The notes: generated from the sequence alone by a model not told the origin. DNA of 64,000 nucleotides from Caldilineaceae bacterium (GCA_022821545.1 JAJEDJ010000036.1:1-64000); one strand, 5' to 3'; counted from the first letter of the stretch, positions 37,605-46,922 are shown. Translations and numbers: made by a program.

Positions 37605-37884
37605 GATGGCATTAGTGGAAGCGCAGAGGGGTTCTGACACGTTTTTGACACTTTTCCTGGAAGGACACACCCGTTTCCTTTAACGGTTCGATGGTGAACC
37701 CGCTGAAGGAGTTTGACACTATTTGACACTATTTGACACCTTTTTTCTTTTTTTTTTTCGGGTATCACTCCGTTTTTTTCAACGGACAAGCAGTGAGAAC
37801 AGAGAGTATTTTGGGCACACTTTGACACACTTTAGCCATTTCTTTGTTCTATCCATTTTGATGGGTATGCCGAATCCCATACCC
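37605..37884. repeat. Gene-free repeat region upstream of the XRE gene
   Basis: TTTGACAC occurs exactly five times on the plus strand (37644, 37712, 37722, 37732, 37821); three are in a 10-bp tandem array TTTGACACTA. Two equal hairpins CCGTT-N6-AACGG lie at 37671-37686 and 37770-37785, and a T-rich run at 37740-37758. GGGTATG and CATACCC (37863-37884) form a stem just after the MFS stop. A 75-codon frame on the minus strand has no ribosome binding site. Confidence 0.6.
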
Positions 37885-39159
37885 TCATCCCTCCTCATCT
37901 GCCCGCGCCTCGTGCAGCGCGCCCAGCCGCAGCAGCGTGGGCGACAGCGCCGCCGCCCCCGCCACCACCAGGATCGTTCCAATCCCCCCGCTCACGACCG
38001 AAATCACCGGACCGAACCACTGCGCCACCAGCCCCGACTCAAATCCGCCCAGCTCATTTGACGCCCCGATGAAAATGCCGCTCACCGCCGATACCCGGCC
38101 CCGCATCCGGTCCGGCGTCAGAAGCTGCGTCAGCGTCTGCCGCACCACCATGCTGATGTTGTCCAGCGCGCCCGTCAGAAACAGCATCGCCCACGAGAGC
38201 GCGAAGTTCTGCGAAAAGCCGAAAACGATCGTCGCCACGCCAAAGCCGGCCACCGCCAGCAGCAGCCCGCGTCCCGCCCGCTTCATCGGCGGCAGATAGA
38301 CCATCGACAACGCCATGCAGAACGCCCCCACCGCCGGCGCCGCCCGCAGATAGCCGAACCCCGTCGCGCCCACATTCAGAATATCCTCGGCAAAGATCGG
38401 CAGAAGATAGACAGCCCCGCCCAGCAGCACCGCGAACAGGTCCAGCGCCATGATCGTGAACAGAATCCGTTTGTCCCACACAAACCGGATCCCGCCCAGC
38501 AGCGTCTGCCAGCTGGCCGGTTCCGGCTTTTCATCCAAGGGCCGGAACCGGATGCGAGTCAGGATAAATGCCAGCCACAGCGAACTCGCCGCAGCCACGA
38601 AATAGGCGCTCTGCACGCTGACCGCAACCACAAAGCCGCCGAGGGCCGGCCCCACCACCGACGCGATGTGCATCAGGCTCATGTTCCACGTAACGGCATT
38701 CGGGAAGACTTCCGCCGGCACCAGCTGCGGCAGCAGCGCCGTCCGCGCCGGGCGTCCCACCGTCATCGCGCACGCGTCCAGGAACAGCAGCGCGTACATC
38801 CACGCGATCGGCCCCTCCGTTACCGAGAAGAAGGCCAGCGCCAGCGACGTCGCCGTCATCCCCAGCAAGCTGAATATCGACAACCGCCGCCGTTCATAAC
38901 GGTCCGCCAGCAACCCCGCCGGCAGCGCCAGCACCATCAGCGGAAGCGCCTGCGCCAGCCCCACCAGCCCCAGCGAGAGCGCCTCTCCCGTACGCTGGTA
39001 CATCTCCCATGCGATCGCAATGCTCTGGATATAGGTTCCCATACGCGCCACCAGCCAGCCGACAACGTACAGCCGGTAGTCGTGTATGCGAAAAGCTGCA
39101 TAGGGGTCGTGCGAACGGGACAAAAGAAAGACTCCGGTGGACGGATGGGCAGGCCCCAT
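37885..39159 (-). CDS. MFS transporter (MFS_3/EntS-like group)
   Basis: 424 residues from the ATG at 39159; a GTG at 39195 and a TTG between are alternatives and none has a clear ribosome binding site. About 12 helices. DYRLYVVGWLVARMGTYIQ opening, motif A-type GLLADRYERRRL, and the conserved RVSAVSGIFIGASNELGGFESGL toward the end are typical of the transmembrane secretion effector group (EntS, macrolide-efflux-like). Substrate not inferable. Probably a small unit of its own; the stop is followed by a stem-loop at 37863-37884. Confidence 0.86.
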   Translation of the reverse strand: MGPAHPSTGVFLLSRSHDPYAAFRIHDYRLYVVGWLVARMGTYIQSIAIAWEMYQRTGEALSLGLVGLAQALPLMVLALPAGLLADRYERRRLSIFSLLGMTATSLALAFFSVTEGPIAWMYALLFLDACAMTVGRPARTALLPQLVPAEVFPNAVTWNMSLMHIASVVGPALGGFVVAVSVQSAYFVAAASSLWLAFILTRIRFRPLDEKPEPASWQTLLGGIRFVWDKRILFTIMALDLFAVLLGGAVYLLPIFAEDILNVGATGFGYLRAAPAVGAFCMALSMVYLPPMKRAGRGLLLAVAGFGVATIVFGFSQNFALSWAMLFLTGALDNISMVVRQTLTQLLTPDRMRGRVSAVSGIFIGASNELGGFESGLVAQWFGPVISVVSGGIGTILVVAGAAALSPTLLRLGALHEARADEEG

Positions 39160-39218
39160 TGAACGCCAAAACGCCCCGCTTGTCCAACCGGACACCGGGC
39201 GCGGCAGTACACTAAAAG

Positions 39219-40586
39219 CTATCCACTATCCCCCGCAGTCATCCCCCCAATCATCACCCCGTCCACCCGAATCGTCGGCGACCCCAGCGCGCCCATCATC
39301 GGCACGAAGGTCAGGTCGTTGCCGACCGCCTTGACATTGTGCAGCAGCTCCTGCATCGGCAGCGCGATCGTTACCTCGTTGACGGGATGGCTGAGCTCGC
39401 CATTCTCGATCCAATAGCCCTTCGCCGAGATCGAATAATCGCCGCTGATCGGGTTGATGCTGGCCGTGTTCATCACGCTCTCCACGTACAAACCCTGTTC
39501 CACCCCGCCGATCACCTCCTCCGGCGTCTCCTGGCCCGGCTGGAAGTAGAAGTTGCTCGCGTCCAGCGTCGGCATGGCGGAGTGGGAGCGGCGGTTGGCG
39601 TTGCCCGTCGAGCTGGCCGTGCCGTCGCGCGTGGCCGTGTAATGGTCGTGCAGCGCCGTCTGCAGGACCCCCTCATCGATCAGCCGCGTCGCCGCCGTCG
39701 GCACGCCCTCGTCGTCAAACGGCCGCGTCGCGATCCCACCAGGAAGCCGCCCGTTGTCCAGTACGGTGACCATATCCGCAGCCACCGTCTCACCGATCTT
39801 TCCTTCAAGGAAGGACCGATTGCGCTGCATCGCGTCCGCGCCCAGCGCCCGCGATAGCGCGCCCAGCACGCTCGTCGCCGCCATCGGCGAGTAGACCACC
39901 GACGCCCGCTGCGTCGGCACGGGCCTGCCCCCCAACATCCCCACCGCCTTGCGCGCCGCGTCTTTGCCAACCGCCGTCGGCTTGAAGTCGGCCAGCCGCG
40001 AGCCAAAATCGAATCCGAACGCCACCGACCGGTCGTTTTCATCCGCGGCCATCGCCATCACAAAGCCGCCGATGAAACTCTTGTCGTAACTGCCGGCGAC
40101 GCCCTTGGAGTTTGCAACTGCCACGGTCCCGTACTGGCTAATAAGCGTGCAGCGATTTGTCAGCACGACGCGCTCGTCATAGCGCAAAGCCGCCTTCTCA
40201 ATCCGCCGCGCCATCTCAACTTTGCGCCCGATCGGCAAGTCCACAATCGCCTGATCGTAGACCTCCAGATCATCTTCCCCGAGCGGCTGCGGCGCCGGCA
40301 GAGATCGAAACTCGTCGCCGTCCGCGACGTCAGCCAGGCTGACCGCCGCCTCGATCGTCTTCCCGATACTGCCCGCCCCAAAGTCGGACGTGTAGGCATA
40401 GCCCATCTTCCCGTCCCGGACAACCCGCACGCCCAGCCCCTTCGAGCCCGCCTGCGAAAGCTTCTCCACCTCTCCCCGGTCTACGTTGACCGACGTATTC
40501 TGTCCCACACTGATATACGCTTCCGCCTCCACACCCCGCTCAACCGCCTGGGAAACCACGTCCTTTGCAAATTCAAGATAATCCAC
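39219..40586 (-). CDS. pmbA: TldE/PmbA-type subunit of the TldD-TldE protease
   Basis: Chosen start is the GTG at 40586 (VDYLEFAKDV): GAGGAG lies 7 bases before it. The ATG at 40601 is upstream of that box and is the alternative. About 455 residues. PmbA/TldE fold with the N-terminal modulator-of-gyrase region (RGEVEKLSQAGSKGLGVRVVRDGK) and the C-terminal PVNEVTIALPMQELL and SPTIRVDGVMIGG. TldE lacks the zinc site and pairs with TldD (next gene) to cleave unfolded peptides and RiPP leader peptides. The same operon order, with no RiPP precursor visible nearby, suggests a housekeeping role. Confidence 0.92.
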   Translation of the reverse strand: MDYLEFAKDVVSQAVERGVEAEAYISVGQNTSVNVDRGEVEKLSQAGSKGLGVRVVRDGKMGYAYTSDFGAGSIGKTIEAAVSLADVADGDEFRSLPAPQPLGEDDLEVYDQAIVDLPIGRKVEMARRIEKAALRYDERVVLTNRCTLISQYGTVAVANSKGVAGSYDKSFIGGFVMAMAADENDRSVAFGFDFGSRLADFKPTAVGKDAARKAVGMLGGRPVPTQRASVVYSPMAATSVLGALSRALGADAMQRNRSFLEGKIGETVAADMVTVLDNGRLPGGIATRPFDDEGVPTAATRLIDEGVLQTALHDHYTATRDGTASSTGNANRRSHSAMPTLDASNFYFQPGQETPEEVIGGVEQGLYVESVMNTASINPISGDYSISAKGYWIENGELSHPVNEVTIALPMQELLHNVKAVGNDLTFVPMMGALGSPTIRVDGVMIGGMTAGDSG

Positions 40587-40664
40587 GTCTATACTCCTCA
40601 TCCCGCCCCAAAAGGCTCAGGCTTATCTGATGTCTGAACGCTCTGACCACCGCCCACTGCCATT

Positions 40665-42053
40665 TCACTCCGTGCCGCCAACCGTCAGCTTCGGCACGCG
40701 CACCGTGGGCTGGCCGACGCTCACCCGCGCCCACTGCCCCTTGCCGCACATGCCCCGCCCCGGATCCAGCGACATGTCGGCGCCAATCATATCGATCAGT
40801 CGCAGCGTCTCCGGCCCGTTGCCGACCAGCGTCGCGCCCCGCACCGGCGCCGTCAGCTTGCCGTCTTCGATCAGCCACCCTTCGGTAACCGTGAAAACGT
40901 AGTCGCCGCGGCCGATCTCCACCTGGCCGCCGCCCAGCCTCTTGGCATACAGACCCTTTTTCACAGAGCCGATGATCTCCTCCGGATCGTGCGGGCCCGC
41001 GTCTATATAGGTATTCGTCATGCGCGGCATCGGCATGTCCCGAAACGACTGGCGCCGTCCATTGCCCGTTGACGCCCGGCCGGCCCGCCGCGCTTCCGTC
41101 AGGTCCCACATATACTCCTTCAGAATGCCGTTCTCGATCAGCACAGTCCGGTTCGTGGGCGCGCCCTCGTCATCGAAGCGCATTGTTCCCCGCCGGCCCG
41201 GGATCGTACCGTCGTCATAGGCGGTCAGGAAGTCCGGCCCCACCTTTTCGCCCACCAGCCCCGTGTAGGCCGATGCGCCCTTGGTAATAAAGTCGGCCTC
41301 CATACAGTGGCCGCAGGCCTCGTGGAAGAGAACGCCCCCCCAACCGTTATTGATTACGACCGGCATCTCTCCGGCGGGCGCCGGCCTCGCGTCCAACATC
41401 AGCAGCGCCGTATCAGCCGCTTCCGGCATCATCGCCACCGGGTCTCGATCGTCGAAGAACTCCAACCCGACCTGCCCTCCGACCCCAGTGGCACTGGACT
41501 GGCGCATCTCCCCCTTCTGAGCCGCCACCTGCCCCTGAAACTCGATGAAGGCGCGGTCGTCCTCCGCCCAAACACCCTCGGTATTGTAAACCCACACCCG
41601 GCGCCGCGTCTCCGTGTAGCCGCACTGCACGCTGACAATATACGGGCTGTGCCCTCGAGTGACGTCATCCATCTGCCGCAGAATACCGGCCTTCTCCTGC
41701 GTGGACATCTCTTCGAACGGGCGCTCGATCCGCGATACGACCGGACTCTCGCGCTTTGTCAGATCGGCGCACACCTGCGAGTTGTTTGCGTTTTCGGCCG
41801 CGGCCGCCGCAACCCCGGCCGCCTCTATCAGCGACTCCTCCGTAAGATCATCGGTGTAGGCGTAGGCCGCGTTGTTCCCATAAAAGACCCTTACGCCCCC
41901 TCCGACGTCGTTGCCCTGCGTAGCCTTTTCCAGACGGCCTTCGTCCAGGATCAGGGAAAGACTCTCCTTATTCTCCAAATAGACTTCTGCCAGGTCGGCG
42001 CCTTTCGTGAGCCCGGCGTCCAACACTCGGCGGATCGATTCAATGGGAAGCAT
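40665..42053 (-). CDS. tldD: TldD-type metalloprotease subunit
   Basis: 462 residues from the ATG at 42053, which has AGGAG about 6 bases upstream; an in-frame TTG five codons earlier is unlikely. The zinc motif HEACGH (His244, Glu245, His249) is the HExxxH of TldD, which coordinates zinc with a downstream Cys/Glu region. GGGVRVFYGNNAAYAYTDDL at the start and RDMPMPRMTNTYIDAG further on are family blocks. With TldE it forms a heterodimeric peptidase. It precedes tldE by 78 bases on the minus strand. Confidence 0.92.
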   Translation of the reverse strand: MLPIESIRRVLDAGLTKGADLAEVYLENKESLSLILDEGRLEKATQGNDVGGGVRVFYGNNAAYAYTDDLTEESLIEAAGVAAAAAENANNSQVCADLTKRESPVVSRIERPFEEMSTQEKAGILRQMDDVTRGHSPYIVSVQCGYTETRRRVWVYNTEGVWAEDDRAFIEFQGQVAAQKGEMRQSSATGVGGQVGLEFFDDRDPVAMMPEAADTALLMLDARPAPAGEMPVVINNGWGGVLFHEACGHCMEADFITKGASAYTGLVGEKVGPDFLTAYDDGTIPGRRGTMRFDDEGAPTNRTVLIENGILKEYMWDLTEARRAGRASTGNGRRQSFRDMPMPRMTNTYIDAGPHDPEEIIGSVKKGLYAKRLGGGQVEIGRGDYVFTVTEGWLIEDGKLTAPVRGATLVGNGPETLRLIDMIGADMSLDPGRGMCGKGQWARVSVGQPTVRVPKLTVGGTE

Positions 42054-42097
42054 AGGTTCTCCTGTCAATTCAAACTGAGCAGTCTGTGGATAGAGGC

Positions 42098-42913
42098 CTA
42101 ATTGGAAACCTGATTCAAGCGCTGCACGTCCTCTTCATCCAGCGCCAGCGTCAGCGCCTCCAGATTCTGCCGCAAATGGTCGCGGTTCGTCGACATCGGG
42201 ATCGTCACCACCTGCGGCTGCCGCGTCAGCCAGCGAATTGCTACCTGCGCCGCCGACGCGCCGTGCTTGCGCGCCACCGCCTTAACCGTCTCGTCCTGCA
42301 TCACGCCGTCCTTCAGCGGACAGTACGCGGTGAGAACAACGTTGTTCTCCTGGCAGTAGCGCAGCAGCCCGTTCTCCTCCGGCTCGCGCGAGTAAAGATT
42401 GTAGCGCACCTGGTTCGTCACAACCGGCGTTGCGCACAGCTCCTGCGCCTCGCGCAGCAGCGCAACGTCAAAGTTGCTCACCCCAACACGCTTCACGCGG
42501 CCATCCGCCGCCGCCCGGTTGAGCGCCCTGAAGCTCTCCTCCAGCGGCACTTCCGGGTTGGGCCAGTGAATGAGGTACATGTCGGCATAATCCGTCTGCA
42601 AATGTTCCAGGCTGCGGTCCAGCGCCCGTAACAGATCGTCGTAGCGTAAATTGTCGGCCAATACCTTGGTTGTCAGAAAAATCTCCTCACGCGCGAAATC
42701 CTGCATCGCCCGCCCCACCAACTCCTCGCAATGACCGACCCCGTACATCTCCGCCGTGTCGATATGCGTATACCCCATCGCGATCGCATCCCGGATTATG
42801 GCGACCATCTCATCATCCCGCGAATAGTCGCGGCTGCGGCCGCCCCCCATCTGCCATGTGCCCAATCCCAATACGGGAAGACGTCCACCATCATTGAGCG
42901 TCAGAGTCTCCAT
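42098..42913 (-). CDS. Aldo-keto reductase
   Basis: 271 residues, AKR (beta/alpha)8 barrel. Catalytic tetrad visible: Asp52 and Tyr57 (HIDTAEMYG), Lys83 (FLTTKVL), His116 (YLIHWPNP). GVSNFDVALL and SREPEENGLLRYCQEN match the 2,5-diketo-D-gluconate reductase-like group, and the C-terminal IPMSTNRDHLRQNL is the NADP-phosphate region. It reduces carbonyls with NADPH; substrate unknown. Its start faces the operator of the ABC-2 operon; a TATACT box (43008-43003) may be its -10. Confidence 0.92.
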   Translation of the reverse strand: METLTLNDGGRLPVLGLGTWQMGGGRSRDYSRDDEMVAIIRDAIAMGYTHIDTAEMYGVGHCEELVGRAMQDFAREEIFLTTKVLADNLRYDDLLRALDRSLEHLQTDYADMYLIHWPNPEVPLEESFRALNRAAADGRVKRVGVSNFDVALLREAQELCATPVVTNQVRYNLYSREPEENGLLRYCQENNVVLTAYCPLKDGVMQDETVKAVARKHGASAAQVAIRWLTRQPQVVTIPMSTNRDHLRQNLEALTLALDEEDVQRLNQVSN

Positions 42914-43170
42914 TTTCAGCTATTCTCCTTGCGCGTCGCTTCTACCGCCTCAAAAGGGAGCGCCGGCGGAGTGCCCGCGCAACCTGTCCCTTACTCCAGC
43001 AAAGTATACGCTACAGGACAGGAATTCAGAATTTCCCAGCCGTTCTTACGCAGATGCCGTCCAAACCGGCCCGGCCCGGACAGGAGCTTTCCCCGCCGCC
43101 TGGAGGCATGCAACATCTCTATCTCACATATGACGGGTAAGACCCTCCAATGTCAGGAAAATGTCAGACA

Positions 43171-43216
43171 GTTCGGTTTGTTCGGTATTGACAGAACAAA
43201 CCGAACGCGCTACTAT
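43171..43216 (+). promoter_or_regulatory. Promoter of the ABC-2 exporter operon with a perfect 13-bp inverted repeat
   Basis: GTTCGGTTTGTTC (43171-43183) and GAACAAACCGAAC (43194-43206) are perfect complements with a 10-base centre. The -35 TTGACA (43188-43193) lies in the centre and the -10 TACTAT (43211-43216) follows after 17 bases. A dimeric regulator bound here would block RNA polymerase. The GbsR/MarR-type gene at the end of this operon is the obvious candidate. Confidence 0.75.
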
Positions 43217-43303
43217 TGGCAGCATCCTTTGCAGTGTCAGCGACTGCAGTGGCAGCGACTCGCAAACGATCGGCACATACGCCTGTATGTAAGGAGCAAC
43301 AGA

Positions 43304-44170
43304 ATGGCACAACCCGCGATCTCAGTGAATGATCTCCATTACAGCTACGGCGACACTCTGGCCGTCGACGGCATCTCCTTTGACGTGGAAGAAGGCGAGG
43401 TGATTGGCTTTCTTGGCCCTAACGGCGCCGGCAAGTCAACCGTTGTCAAGATGCTCACCGGGCAGCTGACACCCCAACAGGGCTCGGCCTCGCTCCTGGG
43501 CATGGATATCGTCAAGGAGCGCAAACAGGTGCAACAGGAGATCGGCATCGCCTTTGAAACCACCAACCTCTACGAGCAGATGAGCGCAGTCGAAAACCTC
43601 GAGCTTTTCGCAAAGCTCTACAAGGTGGCCAGTTTCGATGCCATCACCCTGCTCGAAAAGGTCGGCCTCGGCGGCCGCGAAAAGGAGCATGTCGCCGGCT
43701 ACTCCAAGGGCATGAAGCAGCGCCTCATGATGGCGCGCGCCCTCGTCAGCGACCCCAAGATGCTCTTCCTCGACGAACCGACCGACGGCCTCGACCCCGT
43801 CTCCACCGAGACGATCCACGCCCTGATCCGCACGGCCACCCAAAATGGCACGACCGTCTTCCTGACCACGCACGACATGGTCGAGGCGGACAAGCTCTCA
43901 GACCGCGTCGCCTTCCTCAACCAGGGCAAAATCGTCGCGTTCGACACGCCGTCCCGCCTCAAATTGAGCTTCGGCATGCGCGCGCTCAAAGTGGAAATCG
44001 AGCTGCCTGACGGCGGCGCCGAGGTGCGCGAACTGTCGCTCGACCAGGACCAGACCGCGCAAGATCTCTTCGAGCTGTTCAAGAACGAGCGCATCCTCAC
44101 CGTCCACAGTGAAGAGGCAACGCTCGAAGATATCTTCTTCGACATCACCGGAAGGGGGTTGCAGGGATGA
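43304..44170 (+). CDS. ABC-2-type exporter, ATPase
   Basis: 288 residues from the ATG at 43304 (MAQPAISVNDLHYSYGD), AAGGAG 8 bases before; the longer open frame upstream runs through the operator and is not coding. Walker A GPNGAGKST (about 41-49), signature YSKGMKQRLMMARAL, Walker B MLFLDEPTDGLDP and H-loop LTTHDMVEADKL. CcmA/DrrA-type single ATPase for drug or antibiotic export, with a C-terminal extension after residue 220. It is coupled to the permease genes (4-base overlap). Confidence 0.93.
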   Translation: MAQPAISVNDLHYSYGDTLAVDGISFDVEEGEVIGFLGPNGAGKSTVVKMLTGQLTPQQGSASLLGMDIVKERKQVQQEIGIAFETTNLYEQMSAVENLELFAKLYKVASFDAITLLEKVGLGGREKEHVAGYSKGMKQRLMMARALVSDPKMLFLDEPTDGLDPVSTETIHALIRTATQNGTTVFLTTHDMVEADKLSDRVAFLNQGKIVAFDTPSRLKLSFGMRALKVEIELPDGGAEVRELSLDQDQTAQDLFELFKNERILTVHSEEATLEDIFFDITGRGLQG

Positions 44171-45228
44171 TCGGTACGCTCGTTGTCAACGATATCAAAC
44201 TCTTCTTCCGTAACCGCTTCTTCGCCATCGTCACCGCGATAGGGGTAGTCTTCTATCTCGCTATCTACTTCCTCATCCCCAACCAGGTGAACGAGAGCCT
44301 CGGCGTTGCCTTTTTCATTGAAGATGGGGAAGCATCGCCCCTCTTTCAAAGGCTGGCTGAAGAGACCGGCGACTATACACTCTTCGATACCGAGGCCGAA
44401 ATGCTGACCGCCATCGAAGAGACCGGTGACTACTTTGTCGGTCTCTCCTTCCCTTCAGGGGTGACGGCGGCGATTGCCCGCGGCGAGGAACTGGATTTGA
44501 ACGCCTACTATGCGCCCGGCGTTCCCGCCGAAGCCAAGCAGATCTTCCATGATGTGCTGGTCCTCATCGCCAACGCCGCGAATCCCGATGTGCTTGCCAA
44601 CTTACAACGCTTCAACGACACCGAAGTCGTGCTGGGCAACGATATGACCGGCGCGCCTCTTTCCTTCCGCGATCGAATCCTGCCTCTGATTCTGATGGCG
44701 ACCGTGCTGATGGAGATTTTCGGCCTGGCAACGCTTCTGACGCGTGATATCGAGAACGGTACTGCGCGCGCCCTCATCACCGGTCCGCTGCGTCTCCACG
44801 AGTTCTTCGCCGGCAAGGCGCTCATGGGCATGATTCTCGCTTTCGGCCAGCTGCTCATCCTGGGTATCGTCACAGGCATCCTGGGCAGGGCGCCGCTGCT
44901 GATCCTGACAACCATGCTGCTCGGCAGCTTCCTCATGGTCGGCATGGGCTTCTTCGTCGCCGCGATTTCCAAGAACAATACTTCCGTGCTGGCCTGGGCA
45001 GTAATCGCTCTCATTCTTATGATGATTCCGGGCCTGTCGGTCCTGCTGCCCGGCCTCGCAACCGGCTGGATGAAGGTCATCCCTTCCTACTATTTTGTGG
45101 ACTCTCTGCACCGCATCCTCAACTTCGGCGCGGGTTGGACAGACTTGGGTCGCAACCTTGCGTTGCTGCTTGCGGTTGGCGCGGGCACGCTGGCGATCGG
45201 GACGGCCGTAACAAGGAGTCGCTTCTAA
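44167..45228 (+). CDS. ABC-2-type exporter, permease 1
   Basis: 353 residues. Long N-terminal helix (about 22-38) followed by a 130-residue extracytoplasmic region (EDGEASPLFQRLAEETGDY ...), then about five helices from residue 175 (ILPLILMATVLMEIFGLATL, TARALITGPLRLHEFFAGKAL). This is the DrrB/YhgE-like large-loop ABC-2 membrane protein. It forms the channel with permease 2, whose start overlaps its stop (TAATG). Confidence 0.88.
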   Translation: MIGTLVVNDIKLFFRNRFFAIVTAIGVVFYLAIYFLIPNQVNESLGVAFFIEDGEASPLFQRLAEETGDYTLFDTEAEMLTAIEETGDYFVGLSFPSGVTAAIARGEELDLNAYYAPGVPAEAKQIFHDVLVLIANAANPDVLANLQRFNDTEVVLGNDMTGAPLSFRDRILPLILMATVLMEIFGLATLLTRDIENGTARALITGPLRLHEFFAGKALMGMILAFGQLLILGIVTGILGRAPLLILTTMLLGSFLMVGMGFFVAAISKNNTSVLAWAVIALILMMIPGLSVLLPGLATGWMKVIPSYYFVDSLHRILNFGAGWTDLGRNLALLLAVGAGTLAIGTAVTRSRF

Positions 45229-46313
45229 TGGACATTCAACGCATCTGGATTCTGATGGGCAAGGAAGTGCGCCTCGGCGCGACCAACTTCATGACGATCT
45301 ATGTGCTTGTGATGCCGGTCATCATCAGTCTTCTGGTCGCGCTCGTGTTCGGCGACCTGTTCGCGCAGACCCCGCGCCTCGGAATCTACGACGCCGGCGG
45401 CAGTGAACGGTTTACCCAGAACCTGCTCGATCATCCCAGCATCAACACCACCCTGTACAGCTCCGACGCGGCGCTCCAAAGCGCGGTCGAACGCGGTACC
45501 GAAGAGGCCGGAATAAGCCTGCCCGCCGGCTTCATCGAGGCCCTGGAAAGCGGTACCGAAGAGGTCCGCTATACCGTCTATCGGTGGGGAGAAGCGGGCG
45601 TTCGCAACCTGCTGCTCCTGGAATCGACGGTTGGGCGTACTCTGGTGGAGGGCGGCGGACAGGGCTTCGATCAGTTGCCGGTCAGCGTCGTATCCAACCA
45701 GATTGGCAGCGCCAACACGCTTACCTGGTCGCAGCGCCTGCTGCCCCTCTTTCTGATCATGTCTATCGTGCTGGGCGGGATGTGGCTCCCTGCAGCATCC
45801 CTGATAGAAGAACGGGAGAAACGCACGCTGGTCGCCCTGACCACTACCCCGACCTCGCTGATGGACGTCTATCTCTCCAAAACGCTCATGGGCCTCATCC
45901 TCAGCGGCATCATGGCCGTGATCATTCTGCTGCTCAACCGCGCCTTCGCCGGAGAGCTGGCACTCCTCCTGCTCGTCATCGCTCTGGGCGGTCTGATGTC
46001 CTCCGTCTTCGGCGTCATCCTTGGTTCCGTCTCCAAGGACATGGATACCTTCATGGGCATCATCAAGGCAGCGGGCATCCTCCTTTACGCGCCCGGCCTC
46101 CTCAAGATTTTCCCGCAGGTACCTGAATGGATCGGCCGCATCTTCCCCACCTACTACCTGATGAACCCCCTGCTTGAAATCAGCCAGAACGGGGCCGGCT
46201 TCGCCGAAATCCTGCTCGACGTCGCCGTGCTGGCCGTCATCATTGCCGCGCTCCTGGTTATTCTCAGCAGCGTCATCGGCCGCCAGCAACAACAGCTGGC
46301 CATGGAATCCTGA
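45228..46313 (+). CDS. ABC-2-type exporter, permease 2
   Basis: 361 residues from the ATG at 45228 (MDIQRIWILMGKEV); the longer open frame upstream overlaps permease 1 and is not used. The same layout as permease 1: first helix about 22-41, extracytoplasmic domain (GGSERFTQNLLDHPSIN ...), then helices from about residue 180 (LLPLFLIMSIVLGGMW, EEREKRTLVALTTTPTSLMDVYLSKTL). It is probably a heterodimer partner. Confidence 0.88.
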   Translation: MDIQRIWILMGKEVRLGATNFMTIYVLVMPVIISLLVALVFGDLFAQTPRLGIYDAGGSERFTQNLLDHPSINTTLYSSDAALQSAVERGTEEAGISLPAGFIEALESGTEEVRYTVYRWGEAGVRNLLLLESTVGRTLVEGGGQGFDQLPVSVVSNQIGSANTLTWSQRLLPLFLIMSIVLGGMWLPAASLIEEREKRTLVALTTTPTSLMDVYLSKTLMGLILSGIMAVIILLLNRAFAGELALLLLVIALGGLMSSVFGVILGSVSKDMDTFMGIIKAAGILLYAPGLLKIFPQVPEWIGRIFPTYYLMNPLLEISQNGAGFAEILLDVAVLAVIIAALLVILSSVIGRQQQQLAMES

Positions 46314-46350
46314 ATGCCCCTAACCACCAGCGAATGATGTTACTCTGCGG

Positions 46351-46845
46351 ATGAACGATCTGAACGAGTTTGTAGAGAGTTTCGGTCTCTTCTGGGAAGA
46401 GGCCGGCCTGCCCCGCATGACCGGCAGAATCCTGAGCTGGCTCCTCGTCTGCGATCCCCCCCACCAGAGCATGCACCAACTCACCGACGCTCTGCAGGCC
46501 AGCAAGTCCTCCATCAGCACCGGCACCCGCATGCTCATCCGCTTGGGCATCATCGAGCGTCTGAGCATGCCCGGCCAGCGCCGCGACCACTACCGCATCG
46601 TGCCCGACTTCTGGTCCCGCGTGCTGGAAGAGAAGGCCCAGCAGTTCACCGAGTTCCGACGCCTTGCCGAAAAGGGGCTTCTGCTTCTGGACGGGGCCTC
46701 CCCCGCCCGCCGCCAGCGTCTCGAGGAAATGCGAGACCTCTACGCCTTTATGGAACGGGAGTATCCCCTGGTATTGGATCACTGGCGGGCGCACCGGTCA
46801 GCCATCGAGAGATCGGCGGCGCCTCGCCTCCAACCCGAAGACTAG
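46351..46845 (+). CDS. GbsR/MarR-family regulator
   Basis: 164 residues. Opening MNDLNEFVESFGLFWEEAGLPRMTGRILSWLLVCDP is the GbsR-type winged-helix start, followed by SMHQLTDALQASKSSISTGTRMLIRLGIIERLSMPGQRRDHYRI (HTH and wing) and a helical dimer region to the end. GbsR-like regulators often control a neighbouring transport operon; here the inverted repeat at 43171-43206 is the likely site. It starts 37 bases after permease 2 on the same strand, so it is probably co-transcribed and autoregulated. Confidence 0.88.
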   Translation: MNDLNEFVESFGLFWEEAGLPRMTGRILSWLLVCDPPHQSMHQLTDALQASKSSISTGTRMLIRLGIIERLSMPGQRRDHYRIVPDFWSRVLEEKAQQFTEFRRLAEKGLLLLDGASPARRQRLEEMRDLYAFMEREYPLVLDHWRAHRSAIERSAAPRLQPED

Positions 46846-46850
46846 ACGCC

Positions 46851-46894
46851 AAAAAAAGCGACCGGCGCGGGCAAGTCACCCCCGGCGGTCGCTT
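46851..46894 (-). terminator. Intrinsic terminator of the Rieske oxygenase gene
   Basis: AAGCGACCG (46856-46864) pairs with CGGTCGCTT (46886-46894). On the minus strand the stem is followed by TTTTTTT (46857-46851). It lies after the tandem repeat at the oxygenase 3' end. It lacks a T-run on the plus strand, so it mainly ends the minus-strand transcript. Confidence 0.8.
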
Positions 46895-46922
46895 CCTCGT
46901 TCCATCTCAAGTTGACCCTGCA

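Noticed and set aside
37712-37739. TTTGACACTA tandem considered as a CRISPR array
   Set aside because: Units are 10 bp without unique spacers and no cas genes are present.
37601-37828. 75-codon minus-strand frame in the repeat region before the XRE gene
   Set aside because: Made of repeat and T-rich sequence, no ribosome binding site, no family resemblance.
42731-43303. N-terminal extension of the ABC ATPase frame
   Set aside because: The extension covers the operator and promoter; the ATG at 43304 has a good ribosome binding site and begins with the family's normal N-terminus.
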